Positions 26,449 through 35,051 of a stretch of 44,634 bases of DNA are shown here, in pieces (position 1 is the first letter of the stretch; each line of letters opens with the position of its first letter). The notes beneath the pieces are model-generated. The model was not told the origin of the DNA. It saw only the letters and a list, made by a program, of their open reading frames with translations, and did not search any database. Origin of the DNA: Gammaproteobacteria bacterium. GTDB lineage: Bacteria; Pseudomonadota; Gammaproteobacteria; Arenicellales; Poriferihabitantaceae. The stretch covers positions 1 through 44,634 of the forward strand of contig JAPOUQ010000050.1 of assembly GCA_026708585.1 (NCBI GenBank). The letters are read 5' to 3'. The position numbers and the translations under genes are program-made.

Positions 26449-27084
26449 ATGGATCTTGAAGCATTCAGAAGAGATTTTATCAAGGGCGGCTTGAGACGCA
26501 ATGATCTCAATGAAAATCCGATTCACCAGTTCGAATTATGGTTTCAACAGGCAATCGAAGCAAAAATCAGTGACCCCAATGCAATGACTCTAGCTACGGT
26601 TGGACAAGATGGACAACCAAGTCAGCGCGTGGTCCTGTTGAAATCATTCGATGAGAAAGGATTTGTATTTTTTACGAACTATGGTAGTCAGAAGGCCAAA
26701 GAGATTTTCAACCACCCAAAAGTTGCATTGCATTTCCCGTGGCACATGTTGGACCGACAGGTCAGAATAACCGGAAAAGCCGAAAAGATAACCCAAACAG
26801 AGTCGATGCAATATTTTCTTTCACGACCGAAGGACAGCCAGCTCGCAGCATGGGCTTCGAAACAAAGCAACCAGATTGGGTCGAGACAGTTACTTTTATC
26901 TCAGTTTGCGCGGATGAAAGAGAAGTTTGCTAAGGGCGAGATTCCTTTGCCTGATTTTTGGGGTGGTTTTCGGATCCGTCCGGATTCCATTGAATTCTGG
27001 CAGGGTGGTCCGGATCGATTGCATGACCGATTCCTGTATACGAAAAATACGAATGATTGGTCTATTGAACGTTTGGCCCCTTAA
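26449..27084 (+). CDS. pdxH: Pyridoxamine/pyridoxine 5'-phosphate oxidase
   Basis: FMN-dependent enzyme of 211 residues that makes pyridoxal 5'-phosphate, the last step of vitamin B6 synthesis and salvage. Family signatures include '[41 protein letters not shown]', '[13 protein letters not shown]' and the C-terminal '[23 protein letters not shown]', which holds the substrate-binding Arg and His, followed by 'W.IERLAP'. The length matches E. coli PdxH (218). It appears monocistronic and supplies the cofactor used by the cysteine synthase downstream, though no regulatory link is visible. Confidence 0.96.
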   Translation: MDLEAFRRDFIKGGLRRNDLNENPIHQFELWFQQAIEAKISDPNAMTLATVGQDGQPSQRVVLLKSFDEKGFVFFTNYGSQKAKEIFNHPKVALHFPWHMLDRQVRITGKAEKITQTESMQYFLSRPKDSQLAAWASKQSNQIGSRQLLLSQFARMKEKFAKGEIPLPDFWGGFRIRPDSIEFWQGGPDRLHDRFLYTKNTNDWSIERLAP

Positions 27085-27263
27085 GGCTTTGAAAACATGA
27101 AAATTGAATATATTGGACGAATTCGAACAATACGGGCAAACAATTGAGAATAATTTTCCACAACGGATTTCAATCCAATCTGAAACTCCTTGGATTAGAA
27201 TTACCGGTTTGTTGTTTTGGAGATCGTCCAACCTTTAACAACACCAATTTGCATTAACAAATT

Positions 27264-27431
27264 ATGGTACATTCTTTCAATGTTGCGGTTTGCTCCAAAT
27301 TCGTATTCGCTTTGATAGTGTTTATTTCTTACACGTCACACACTGCTTTGGCTAAAAAACTAAAATCCACACAAATTCAAAGTATGACGTTCAGCGGATA
27401 TCACCTAAGATTTCGATTGAGCCAAGAGTAA
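27264..27431 (+). CDS. Small secreted peptide or gene fragment
   Basis: A 55-codon frame encodes a clear signal-peptide-like start, 'KFVFALIVFISYTSHTALA', with probable cleavage at Ala-Leu-Ala, then 'KKLKSTQIQSMTFSG' and a basic tail. The stop lies 5 bases before the Rieske oxygenase ATG, so it could be a translationally coupled leader peptide. The segment after the signal weakly recalls the start of small exported proteins that continue for another 80 residues, so it may be the stump of a truncated gene. No clear ribosome binding site is seen. Confidence 0.35.
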   Translation: MVHSFNVAVCSKFVFALIVFISYTSHTALAKKLKSTQIQSMTFSGYHLRFRLSQE

Positions 27432-27436
27432 TCGAT

Positions 27437-28567
27437 ATGGAACAAGAGGAATTTGATCGAATCAGTAGCGGCTATGTAACCGACCCTCTGAAATCATGGT
27501 CTCTCAACGCAAGTTGCTACAATGATGCAAAATTTCTGGATATCGAAAGATCACAGATCTTCTACCGTAGCTGGCAGTATTTCTGTCATGCAGAAAAGCT
27601 AAAACAACCCGGAAGTTACTTCACTGCCCAAATTCAAGGGCAACCGATCTTTGCTATCCGTGATCATTCGGGAGAGTTGAGAGCGTTCTACAACGTCTGC
27701 AAACATCGTGGACACGAATTACTTGAAGGTGAAGGCAACCGAAATCTGATCGTCTGTCCTTACCATGCCTGGAGCTATCGGCTAGATGGGAAGTTACAAG
27801 CCGCTCGACGATCTGAATATATCAGCAATTTTTCTGCCGAAGACGTTTGTCTTGACGCGATTCAGATCGAGATATTCTGCGATCTGGTATTTGTCAATCT
27901 AGACCCTGGAGCGGAGTCTCTATCCACTCAATCTGGCAACTTGGGACAAGAGATTCGCTCGTTTGCACCAGATATTGCGGAGTTAAAATTTGCCCATCGC
28001 TTGACCTATACCATCAAGGCAAACTGGAAAACTGTTATTGATAATTTCTTGGAATGTTATCATTGCCCAGTAGCACATAAGGATTTCTGTACTCTGGTAG
28101 ATATGAATAGTTATCAGGTTCGTACTCACGGAATTTATTCCAGTCACATGGCTAAAGCAGGCTTGTCAAGCAACCAGGCTTACGATGTGACCAATGCAAC
28201 AGTTACTGATCATGCAGTTTGGTATTTATGGCCAAACATTGCACTGTTGCGTTATCCTGGCAGAGGGAATTTTATGGTCTGGAAGTTCATCCCAGTAGGC
28301 CCTGAAGAAACCCATGAAGAATTTGATTTCTTTTATGAAACCGAACAACCTATTGAGGCAGAGCTCGAGGCAATTCGATTTATTGATGAAATCCTACAAC
28401 CAGAGGATATTGGATTGGTGGAAAGCGTACAACGAGGAATGCGTACGCCCGGCTTTCAGCAAGGGCGATACCTTGTCGACCCCCAACAAAGTGGCATGAG
28501 TGAACATGCAGTGCATCATTTTCATGGACTGGTACTAGGTGCTTACCAAAGAGCCTGTTTGAAATGA
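27437..28567 (+). CDS. Rieske non-haem iron oxygenase, quaternary-ammonium (CntA/GbcA-like) type
   Basis: Oxygenase component of 376 residues. The Rieske [2Fe-2S] ligands are C88, H90, C107 and H110 ('CKH...CPYH'). The mononuclear iron site is H209, H214 and D324 ('ECYHCPVAH' and 'QPED'). The residue three before H209 is E206. In carnitine oxygenase CntA the equivalent bridging residue is also Glu rather than the usual Asp, and the length is close to CntA/YeaW. A substrate with a quaternary or tertiary amine is therefore inferred. No ferredoxin-reductase partner lies in the window, so electrons must come from a distant gene. It overlaps the next SDR gene by 4 bases and leads a five-gene catabolic operon. 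Confidence 0.85.
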   Translation: MEQEEFDRISSGYVTDPLKSWSLNASCYNDAKFLDIERSQIFYRSWQYFCHAEKLKQPGSYFTAQIQGQPIFAIRDHSGELRAFYNVCKHRGHELLEGEGNRNLIVCPYHAWSYRLDGKLQAARRSEYISNFSAEDVCLDAIQIEIFCDLVFVNLDPGAESLSTQSGNLGQEIRSFAPDIAELKFAHRLTYTIKANWKTVIDNFLECYHCPVAHKDFCTLVDMNSYQVRTHGIYSSHMAKAGLSSNQAYDVTNATVTDHAVWYLWPNIALLRYPGRGNFMVWKFIPVGPEETHEEFDFFYETEQPIEAELEAIRFIDEILQPEDIGLVESVQRGMRTPGFQQGRYLVDPQQSGMSEHAVHHFHGLVLGAYQRACLK

Positions 28568-29325
28568 ACAGCAATCCAGCTCAACCGTTGTATGGCCGGA
28601 TTGCCGTTGTAACTGGTGGTTGCGGTGGTATTGGCCAGGCGATTTGTAAGAGATTGATACGAGAAGGTGCAACGGTTTATGCTCTGGACTTGGCTGAGCC
28701 AACATATTCTGATGTGAAATACCTTAAACATGATGTAACCTGCGAACAAAGTGCGATTGATTTGGCAAAACACATCCAGAGTCATCATGATCGGTTCGAT
28801 ATTCTCATCAACGCTGCTGGCATTGAAATCGAAAAGACCATCGAAGAGACAACACTGGATGAGTGGAACCGAATTTTTGCGATCAATGTGAGTGGTACCT
28901 TTCTGACTTCAAAATATGCACTTCCACTGATGCGTAAAACCGGTGGATCGATTGTTAACTTCGGTTCCTATGACGGGTTCATTGCTGATCCGAAACTGGC
29001 AGCCTATTGTGCAACGAAAGGTGCAGTGCATGCCCTGACTCGGGCCATGGCTTGTGACCATGGTCCCGAGAATATTCGAGTAAATGCGGTCTGTCCCGGT
29101 TTCATCGATACGCCTATGCTACAGAGTTTCTTTGGTGAGGGAAGTGACAGTGATCGATACTATCAAGCGGCAAGAGACGTCCACCCAATTCACCGTTATG
29201 GAACCCCGGAAGATGTTGCAAATCTGGTATTCTGGTTAGCAAGTGATGAGTCAAGCTATGCTACGGGGCAGTTGTGGGTGCTTGATGGAGGATTGACCGC
29301 ACAAGTTCAACAAATGCGTGTATAA
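28564..29325 (+). CDS. Short-chain dehydrogenase/reductase
   Basis: Classical SDR of 253 residues. The cofactor motif is 'TGGCGGIG', the catalytic Ser lies in 'NFGSYDGF', and Tyr/Lys in 'YCATK'. 'NAAG', 'PGFIDTPM' and the C-terminal 'SSYATGQLWVLDGGL' complete the fold. It oxidises or reduces an alcohol/ketone with NAD(P). It overlaps the Rieske gene by 4 bases, so it probably acts on the oxygenase product or on a later hydroxy intermediate. It is distinct from the second SDR in the operon; their substrates cannot be told apart from sequence. Confidence 0.92.
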   Translation: MNSNPAQPLYGRIAVVTGGCGGIGQAICKRLIREGATVYALDLAEPTYSDVKYLKHDVTCEQSAIDLAKHIQSHHDRFDILINAAGIEIEKTIEETTLDEWNRIFAINVSGTFLTSKYALPLMRKTGGSIVNFGSYDGFIADPKLAAYCATKGAVHALTRAMACDHGPENIRVNAVCPGFIDTPMLQSFFGEGSDSDRYYQAARDVHPIHRYGTPEDVANLVFWLASDESSYATGQLWVLDGGLTAQVQQMRV

Positions 29326-29389
29326 ATAATCGATTGCGTGTGCCTAGTCCAACACGACTATTCAGAATCATCATTCACTTGCTACCTAG

Positions 29390-30319
29390 ATGTCGAAGCC
29401 TGTAATCATTACCTGCGCAGTCACTGGGGGTATTCACACCCCAAGTATGTCCCCGTACTTGCCAATTACTCCTAGACAAATTGAAGATGCGGCTGTTGAA
29501 GCCTGTCAGGCAGGTGCTTCAATTATCCACCTGCATGCTCGTGACCCTGATAATGGAAAACCTGATTATCGGCCAGAGACGTTCATGCAATTTCTTCCGA
29601 GCATCCGAGATCGGTGTGAAGCAGTAATAAATGTATCAACTGGTGGAGGTCTTGGAATGTCGATTGAACAGCGACTAGCGGCGGCCTTGAAGGCCAGTCC
29701 TGAGATGGCATCCCTGAATATGGGCTCTCTGAATTTCGGAATTTTTCCAATGGCAAAGAAGTATGACTCATGGATATTTGATTGGGAACAGCCATTTCTG
29801 GAGATGACTCGAGATTTTATCTTCCCAAATACATTCAAGACCATAGAATATGCCTTGAAAGAGCTTGGCCATCAACATGGGACGCGTTTCGAGTTTGAAT
29901 GCTACGATCTTGGACATCTTTATAATCTGGCATATTTCGTAGATCGAAAACTAATCGAACCGCCTTTATTCATACAGTTGATATTCGGTATTCTGGGTGG
30001 AGTTGGCGCTGATCTTGACAATCTTCTGCACATGCACCAAATCGCATGCAAATTGTTTGGTGATGATCATGAATGGTCAGTCTTGGCGGCAGGCCGCTAT
30101 CAGATGCCATTCGCAACCAAAGCTTATGAAATGGGCGGCAATCTCAGAGTTGGCATGGAAGATAGCCTCTGGATTGGCAAGGGAGAATTGGCAGTCAGCA
30201 ATGCACAACAGGTTCAAAAGATCAAATCTGGTATTATTTCATCAGGTTTTCAGGTGGCAACCCCTGCACAGGCTCGCCAACGGTTGGCACTCAAAGGCTT
30301 GGATCAAGTCGGCTTTTGA
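29390..30319 (+). CDS. Beta-keto acid cleavage enzyme (BKACE, DUF849)
   Basis: A 309-residue zinc-dependent Claisen-type enzyme that condenses a beta-keto acid with acetyl-CoA and splits it into acetoacetate and a new acyl-CoA. 'TCAVTGGIHTPSMSPYLPITPRQIEDAAVEAC' is the family opening. The zinc ligands H47 and H49 are in 'HLHARD', and the later acidic ligand is in 'LRVGMEDSLW'. In carnitine degradation a BKACE cleaves dehydrocarnitine to betainyl-CoA. The downstream carnitine-dehydrogenase-like gene makes this or a related substrate plausible, but the family is broad. Confidence 0.9.
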   Translation: MSKPVIITCAVTGGIHTPSMSPYLPITPRQIEDAAVEACQAGASIIHLHARDPDNGKPDYRPETFMQFLPSIRDRCEAVINVSTGGGLGMSIEQRLAAALKASPEMASLNMGSLNFGIFPMAKKYDSWIFDWEQPFLEMTRDFIFPNTFKTIEYALKELGHQHGTRFEFECYDLGHLYNLAYFVDRKLIEPPLFIQLIFGILGGVGADLDNLLHMHQIACKLFGDDHEWSVLAAGRYQMPFATKAYEMGGNLRVGMEDSLWIGKGELAVSNAQQVQKIKSGIISSGFQVATPAQARQRLALKGLDQVGF

Positions 30320-30321
30320 TT

Positions 30322-31095
30322 ATGAACACTAATCAACCAACAGGGGCACTCACTGGAAAAAACGCAGTCATTACCGGTGCAAGTCAAGGAATAGGTCGGG
30401 CGATTACTGAGAAATTTATTGAGGAAGGTGCTTCCGTTATTTGTTGTGGACGAAGTGAAAGACCGCTTGATTTCCCTTCTCAAGCAAATTGGCTCAAGGC
30501 CGATGTATCGTGTATGGAAGACGTAACCCGTCTAGGAAAAATGGTTGAGGATTTATTCAAAGAGCTCTCCATTCTGGTTAATAATGCGGGTTTGCAGATT
30601 GAGAAAACGATTCTAGAGACGACCGATCAAGATTGGCAAACGCTCATGGGGGTCAATGCTTTTGGGGTGTTTGCCTGTTCACGTGAGCTTATCCCAATGA
30701 TGCATCACGGAGGAGCGATTATCAACATGGGATCGGTATCAGGAACCCTTGCTGACCCTAGCATGGCGATCTATAACGCATCAAAAGCCTTCGTGCATGG
30801 CTTAACACGATCAATCGCAATTGATCACGGACCGAAGATTCGATGCAATGCAATTTCGCCCGGCTGGATAATGACTGGGATGGCTGACTCTGCTTTCGCT
30901 GTAGCTAATGATCCAAACAAGGCAAGACAGAGTGCTTTGGCTAGACATCCGGTTGGCCGATTTGGGCATCCCTCAGATGTAGCAGAGTTGGCATCTTGGC
31001 TTGCCTCCGATGCTGCTTCCTTTGCAACTGGTCAATGCTATACACTCGATGGTGGATTGACCTCAGCTTCACCATTAAATCCGGCTCTTGACTGA
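30322..31095 (+). CDS. Short-chain dehydrogenase/reductase (second)
   Basis: Classical SDR of 257 residues with 'TGASQGIG' for cofactor binding, Ser in 'NMGSVSGTL', and Tyr/Lys in 'YNASK'. The C-terminus reads 'SFATGQCYTLDGGL'. The ATG at 30322 is chosen; the longer frame starts from a TTG overlapping the BKACE stop. It shares the motif 'LVNNAGLQIEKTILETTDQDW' with the corresponding 'INAAGIEIEKTIEETTLDEW' of the first SDR, so the two may be recent paralogues with related substrates. Confidence 0.92.
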   Translation: MNTNQPTGALTGKNAVITGASQGIGRAITEKFIEEGASVICCGRSERPLDFPSQANWLKADVSCMEDVTRLGKMVEDLFKELSILVNNAGLQIEKTILETTDQDWQTLMGVNAFGVFACSRELIPMMHHGGAIINMGSVSGTLADPSMAIYNASKAFVHGLTRSIAIDHGPKIRCNAISPGWIMTGMADSAFAVANDPNKARQSALARHPVGRFGHPSDVAELASWLASDAASFATGQCYTLDGGLTSASPLNPALD

Positions 31096-31115
31096 AGTAA
31101 TTGGAACCCAAGCAG

Positions 31116-32057
31116 ATGTCTGAAATTAAACAAGTTGCAGTATTGGGGGCAGGAGTAATCGGCTCAAGCTGGACCACATTATTCTTGTCAGCCGGGTTAC
31201 GCGTCCATGTCTACGACCCCGCACCTAAAAGCGAACAACGTTTGAAGAATTATGTAGAGGTTGCCTGGCCAACTCTCGAAGCATTGAACATGACCGAAAA
31301 GGGCAATCCGGATAACTTGCAAATCTATACTACCGCTAATCAGGCGGTCGGACAAGCACAATTTGTCCAAGAATGTGTACCGGAACGTCTCGATTTGAAA
31401 TGCTCGCTGTTCAAGGAAATTGAAACGCATCTCAGACCCGATGCAGTTATTGCTTCATCTGCATCTGGATTGATGCTAAGTGAAATGCAAGGTGGCTGGA
31501 AAAATCCATCTCGGTTTCTCCTTGGCCATCCCTTTAATCCACCGCATTTAATCCCTCTGGTGGAATTAGTAACTAACTCAAAAACCGCAGATGGTGTACT
31601 TGAAATCGCTGAACAATTCTATAAACGAATTGGAAAAATCACGATCCGCGTCAACAGGGAAGTTCCTGCTCATGTTGCAAACCGGCTTCAGGCTGCATTA
31701 TGGCGTGAAGCAATCAGCCTAGTGGAAAATGGGGTTACTTCGGTTGAGGATGTTGACAAGGCAGTCTGGGCGGGTCCCGGACTCCGATGGGCTGCAATGG
31801 GCCCGCATATGCTGTTCCATCTCGGTGCTGGTCCTGGTGGCCTCCGAGAGTTTTGCAATCGGTATTCCGATAGTTTCAGAAGATGGTGGGACGACCTTGG
31901 CGAAGTTGAATTGACTCAAGATTTAGCCAAATCCTTATATGATGGCGTGATTGAAGAAGGTAGGGAAGCAACAACCGAGGAGTTAAGTGAAAAGCGTGAT
32001 GCAATGATCGTTGGATTTTTACAAAGTCGTAAGCTGCTGAGTAAACCCTTTGGTTGA
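31116..32057 (+). CDS. L-carnitine dehydrogenase-like 3-hydroxyacid dehydrogenase
   Basis: NAD-dependent dehydrogenase of 313 residues of the 3-hydroxyacyl-CoA dehydrogenase superfamily. 'VAVLGAGVIGSSWTTLFLSAG' binds NAD. 'LGHPFNPPHLIPLVELV' holds the catalytic His, and 'GPGLRWAAMGPHMLFHLGAGPGGL' closely recalls L-carnitine 3-dehydrogenases. Such an enzyme would make the 3-keto acid cleaved by the BKACE upstream. The ATG at 31116 is chosen over a TTG at 31101. No betainyl-CoA thioesterase is encoded nearby, so the complete carnitine route is not shown here. Confidence 0.85.
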   Translation: MSEIKQVAVLGAGVIGSSWTTLFLSAGLRVHVYDPAPKSEQRLKNYVEVAWPTLEALNMTEKGNPDNLQIYTTANQAVGQAQFVQECVPERLDLKCSLFKEIETHLRPDAVIASSASGLMLSEMQGGWKNPSRFLLGHPFNPPHLIPLVELVTNSKTADGVLEIAEQFYKRIGKITIRVNREVPAHVANRLQAALWREAISLVENGVTSVEDVDKAVWAGPGLRWAAMGPHMLFHLGAGPGGLREFCNRYSDSFRRWWDDLGEVELTQDLAKSLYDGVIEEGREATTEELSEKRDAMIVGFLQSRKLLSKPFG

Positions 32058-32122
32058 CTGTCTGTAAGAAATCGAAAAACCAGTAGTGATGTCATAAACG
32101 TAAAACGATTAATCTTGCTACA

Positions 32123-32149
32123 TTGACCTGTTTTTTCCTATGCTATCTA
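32123..32149 (+). promoter_or_regulatory. Possible promoter for the cysteine synthase gene
   Basis: TTGACC (32123-32128) and TATCTA (32144-32149) lie 15 bases apart, with an extended -10 TG (TGCTATCTA). The spacer is shorter than optimal. It is placed 34 bases before the ATG at 32184. Pattern match only. Confidence 0.3.
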
Positions 32150-32183
32150 TGAAGTTACTACAATCCATTATTAGAAACACTGA

Positions 32184-33095
32184 ATGAAATACGACAACAT
32201 CCTAAAATGTATCGGCGAAACCCCGATCGTTCGTTTAAACCGGCTCGGGCGAAATACCGACACCAATCTATGGGTCAAATTGGAGAGTTTTAATCCCGGT
32301 GGATCGGTGAAAGACCGTCCGGCACTCCGCATGATTGAAGATGCAGAAGCCGATGGTCGTTTAAAACCTGGTGACACAATTATTGAACCTACTTCTGGCA
32401 ATACGGGTATTGGTTTGGCTATGGTTGCTGCAGTCAAGGGATATCGATCAATTTTTGTGATGTCTGAGAACATGAGTCAGGAACGGAAATTGATTCTCAA
32501 GATTTACGGAGGAGAAGTCATTCTGACTCCAGCCGAGAAAGGAACAGTGGGCGCGATTGAAGAGGCAAGACGACTGGAGAAAGAGAAAGGATATTTTTTT
32601 GTTGGACAGCACTATAACCCCTCCAACCCTGAATCACATGAGCAAACTGCCAATGAGATCAAAAAGGATTTTGGCGTAGATTTGACGGTTGTAGTTATGA
32701 CCACTGGCACCGGCGGCACGATCAGTGGATTATCTAGATTCCTACGTCCCAACATTCCAGATCTTGAAATCGTAGCTACGGAGCCTGCTGACTCACCGAT
32801 ACTCAGTCAAGGGATCGCATGTAAACACAAGATTATGGGGACAGCACCGGGATTTATACCTGATACGCTGGATATGAAGTCGTTCGACCGGATCATTCCA
32901 GTCACTACTGAACAGGCTTATAACACCACTCGCAGTCTCGCCGAACAGGAGGGAATCTTTGTTGGAATTTCCTGTGGAGCTGCTACTTGGGCAATGTTGG
33001 AACTGGCCCGTTCCGAGAAATATCGAGAAAAAAATCTACTTGCGATCCTAGCGGATACTGGAGAGAGATATTTGAGTACTGACGTATGGGTATAG
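32184..33095 (+). CDS. Cysteine synthase / O-acetylserine sulfhydrylase, CysM-like
   Basis: Fold-type II PLP enzyme of 303 residues that makes cysteine from an activated serine and sulfide or thiosulfate. PLP binds K43 in 'NPGGSVKDRP'. That motif is nearer CysM and cystathionine-beta-synthase than CysK. 'EPTSGNTGIGLAM' binds substrate and 'GTGGTISGLSRFL' binds the cofactor phosphate. It stands alone after the Rieske operon and converges on an EamA permease gene. Whether the sulfur donor is sulfide or thiosulfate cannot be decided. Confidence 0.9.
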   Translation: MKYDNILKCIGETPIVRLNRLGRNTDTNLWVKLESFNPGGSVKDRPALRMIEDAEADGRLKPGDTIIEPTSGNTGIGLAMVAAVKGYRSIFVMSENMSQERKLILKIYGGEVILTPAEKGTVGAIEEARRLEKEKGYFFVGQHYNPSNPESHEQTANEIKKDFGVDLTVVVMTTGTGGTISGLSRFLRPNIPDLEIVATEPADSPILSQGIACKHKIMGTAPGFIPDTLDMKSFDRIIPVTTEQAYNTTRSLAEQEGIFVGISCGAATWAMLELARSEKYREKNLLAILADTGERYLSTDVWV

Positions 33096-33167
33096 ATGAT
33101 TTGGATGGGAGGTACATCGCACATCAGATTTTATTGAGGATCGTATTTCACAAGTCGATGCCATCAT

Positions 33168-34160
33168 TCAAAGTGGCCTTGATGTACGGGAGCGAACTTT
33201 TGCCGTTTTGGGAGCGGAGATCCCTTTCACATTTTCCCGCCATGCAGTAATTGCTCCAGCTCCAGCGATCAGTATCATTCCTGCCACATCAAGTCCACTG
33301 GGCCATTCATCAAAAACAATCTTGCTCCACATTGCAGCAAAAATCAGGTAGCTGAAATCCACCGGTGCCAACCAGCTACTCTCAGCTGTTTGGTAAGCCC
33401 GTCCGAGACAAATGTTTCCGGTGAGATTTAGGATTGAGGTAACAATGATCAAAGCCAAAATGCCAACCGTCAATTCAGGCCACCCTATCGCAACAAAAGG
33501 CATTGCGGTTTGGATGGATACAGGAAGAGGAAAAATGCTGAGTAGTGCAATGCCGATTCCTCCGCAAATGGTAAAACCAACTGCAACGAAAAAGGCCAAA
33601 GCTAATGGGCTTTCGTGTCGACAGGCATGACGAATGGTAATGATGTTTGCAGCATAAAAGAGACCAGCGAGAATCGGAAGCAATTGAACAGTTGAGAAGT
33701 CATCATGCCAAGGCTCAAAGACGAGCAATGCGCCTAGCAATCCAGCACTCAGAGAACTGATACGCCATATCCCGACTTTTTCGCCAAGCAAAGGACCAGC
33801 GAGTATGGTTACAAACAAAGGATAGGTGTAAAGTCCTGCACCCATTTGAGACAACGATAAGAAAGGTGCTCCTGCAAAGAAACAAAACATGGTACAAATC
33901 AGGAGAAAAGATCGCAGGCAGACAGCTTTTGGGTTTTGGGGAATCAGCAGTGCAAGCCCACCACCAATTATGGCTAAAACTAGCGTAAAGGCGATATTGC
34001 CAATAGAGCGCAATGCTTGGATTTGCCAGAATGATGCATCGGACGACATCAGCTTGATTAGTGAATCCTGAAAACCTAAAGTAAGAACTCCAACTAGCAC
34101 CAGCACTAAGGCGAGAATCGGCTGATCCTCTCCAGATCGCTCAAAAAGTGAGATTTTCAT
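33168..34160 (-). CDS. EamA/DMT-family permease
   Basis: A 330-residue hydrophobic protein with about ten predicted spans in two EamA repeats. 'LVLVGVLTLGFQDSLIKLMSSDASFWQIQALRSI' opens the first repeat, and 'PVDFSYLIFAAMWSKIVFDEWPSGLDVAGMILIAGAGAI' ends the second. The arrangement resembles riboflavin/metabolite DMT carriers and the exporter branch. The C-terminal tail is basic. It is a single-gene unit convergent with cysteine synthase; the substrate is unknown. Confidence 0.88.
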   Translation of the reverse strand: MKISLFERSGEDQPILALVLVLVGVLTLGFQDSLIKLMSSDASFWQIQALRSIGNIAFTLVLAIIGGGLALLIPQNPKAVCLRSFLLICTMFCFFAGAPFLSLSQMGAGLYTYPLFVTILAGPLLGEKVGIWRISSLSAGLLGALLVFEPWHDDFSTVQLLPILAGLFYAANIITIRHACRHESPLALAFFVAVGFTICGGIGIALLSIFPLPVSIQTAMPFVAIGWPELTVGILALIIVTSILNLTGNICLGRAYQTAESSWLAPVDFSYLIFAAMWSKIVFDEWPSGLDVAGMILIAGAGAITAWRENVKGISAPKTAKVRSRTSRPL

Positions 34161-34552
34161 ATGGAAATTTGCATATTGAATGGAAGAGATCGAATTCGGT
34201 GTTCAGTAGGTCGATCATTCGGATTGTAGATGAAGTCGCAATGACCGATGCCCTACTTCGATACTCTTTTTATATAACAGGATCAACCTTATTATTCCCA
34301 TATTTTTTGCAGTCTTCACCAAAATTACAATGAATTTTCTCATGACGCACGATTGATTGGTCAACAACGCTGCAATCACAACTACCCCATATTCAAAACT
34401 ACTGATACAATCTTGGCGAACTTGACTTATCCGATCAATCTGAATAACAACTGAAATGCGAAACTAACGAAACTTATGAAAGTCAATACAGAAATCATAC
34501 CTTGTTGCTTCGATAAGTCAGATACATAAATACAATTTTTTTGGAGATCGCA
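34161..34552. other. Intergenic region upstream of moaC
   Basis: This 392-base AT-rich gap lies between the divergent EamA gene and moaC. No gene, tRNA or molybdenum-cofactor riboswitch-like structure is recognised. Confidence 0.35.
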
Positions 34553-35038
34553 ATGACCGAGACTAGGTTAACTCATTTGGCTAAGGATGGCGAAGTAAAC
34601 ATGGTTAATGTCGGAGATAAAACAGAAACCCAGCGCATTGCGATTGCTGAAGGTCGAATCAATATGTCGCCCAAAACACTCGAATTGATCAAGTCTGCCA
34701 ACACCAAAAAAGGTGATGTGCTCGCTGTAGCCCGTGTGGCTGGCATCATGGCCGCAAAAAAGACTTCCGAATTAATTCCTCTATGCCACTCCATAATGTT
34801 AACAAATGTGGATATTTCCCTAGAACTAGAAGAAGATCATCAATCTGTATTCTGTCAGGTAACTTCACGAACAACTGAACGGACTGGAGTAGAAATGGAA
34901 GCTTTAGTTGGCGTACAAATCGCTCTGTTAACAGTATATGACATGTGCAAATCAGTGGACCGTGCTATGGAAATAACTGACGTACGACTGGTGCATAAAG
35001 CAGGTGGAAAATCCGGAGAATGGAATCGCGAGAGTTGA
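34553..35038 (+). CDS. moaC: Cyclic pyranopterin monophosphate synthase
   Basis: MoaC, 161 residues, converts the MoaA product to cyclic pyranopterin monophosphate in molybdenum cofactor synthesis. Family motifs include 'AGIMAAKKTSELIPLCH', 'TGVEMEALVGVQIALLTVYDMCKSVDRAMEI' and 'KAGGKSGEW'. The ATG at 34553 is preferred because GGAG lies just upstream; a TTG at 34541 gives four extra residues. It is followed 13 bases later by moeA. moaA is not in the window. Confidence 0.96.
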   Translation: MTETRLTHLAKDGEVNMVNVGDKTETQRIAIAEGRINMSPKTLELIKSANTKKGDVLAVARVAGIMAAKKTSELIPLCHSIMLTNVDISLELEEDHQSVFCQVTSRTTERTGVEMEALVGVQIALLTVYDMCKSVDRAMEITDVRLVHKAGGKSGEWNRES

Positions 35039-35051
35039 GGTCATTAACGCT

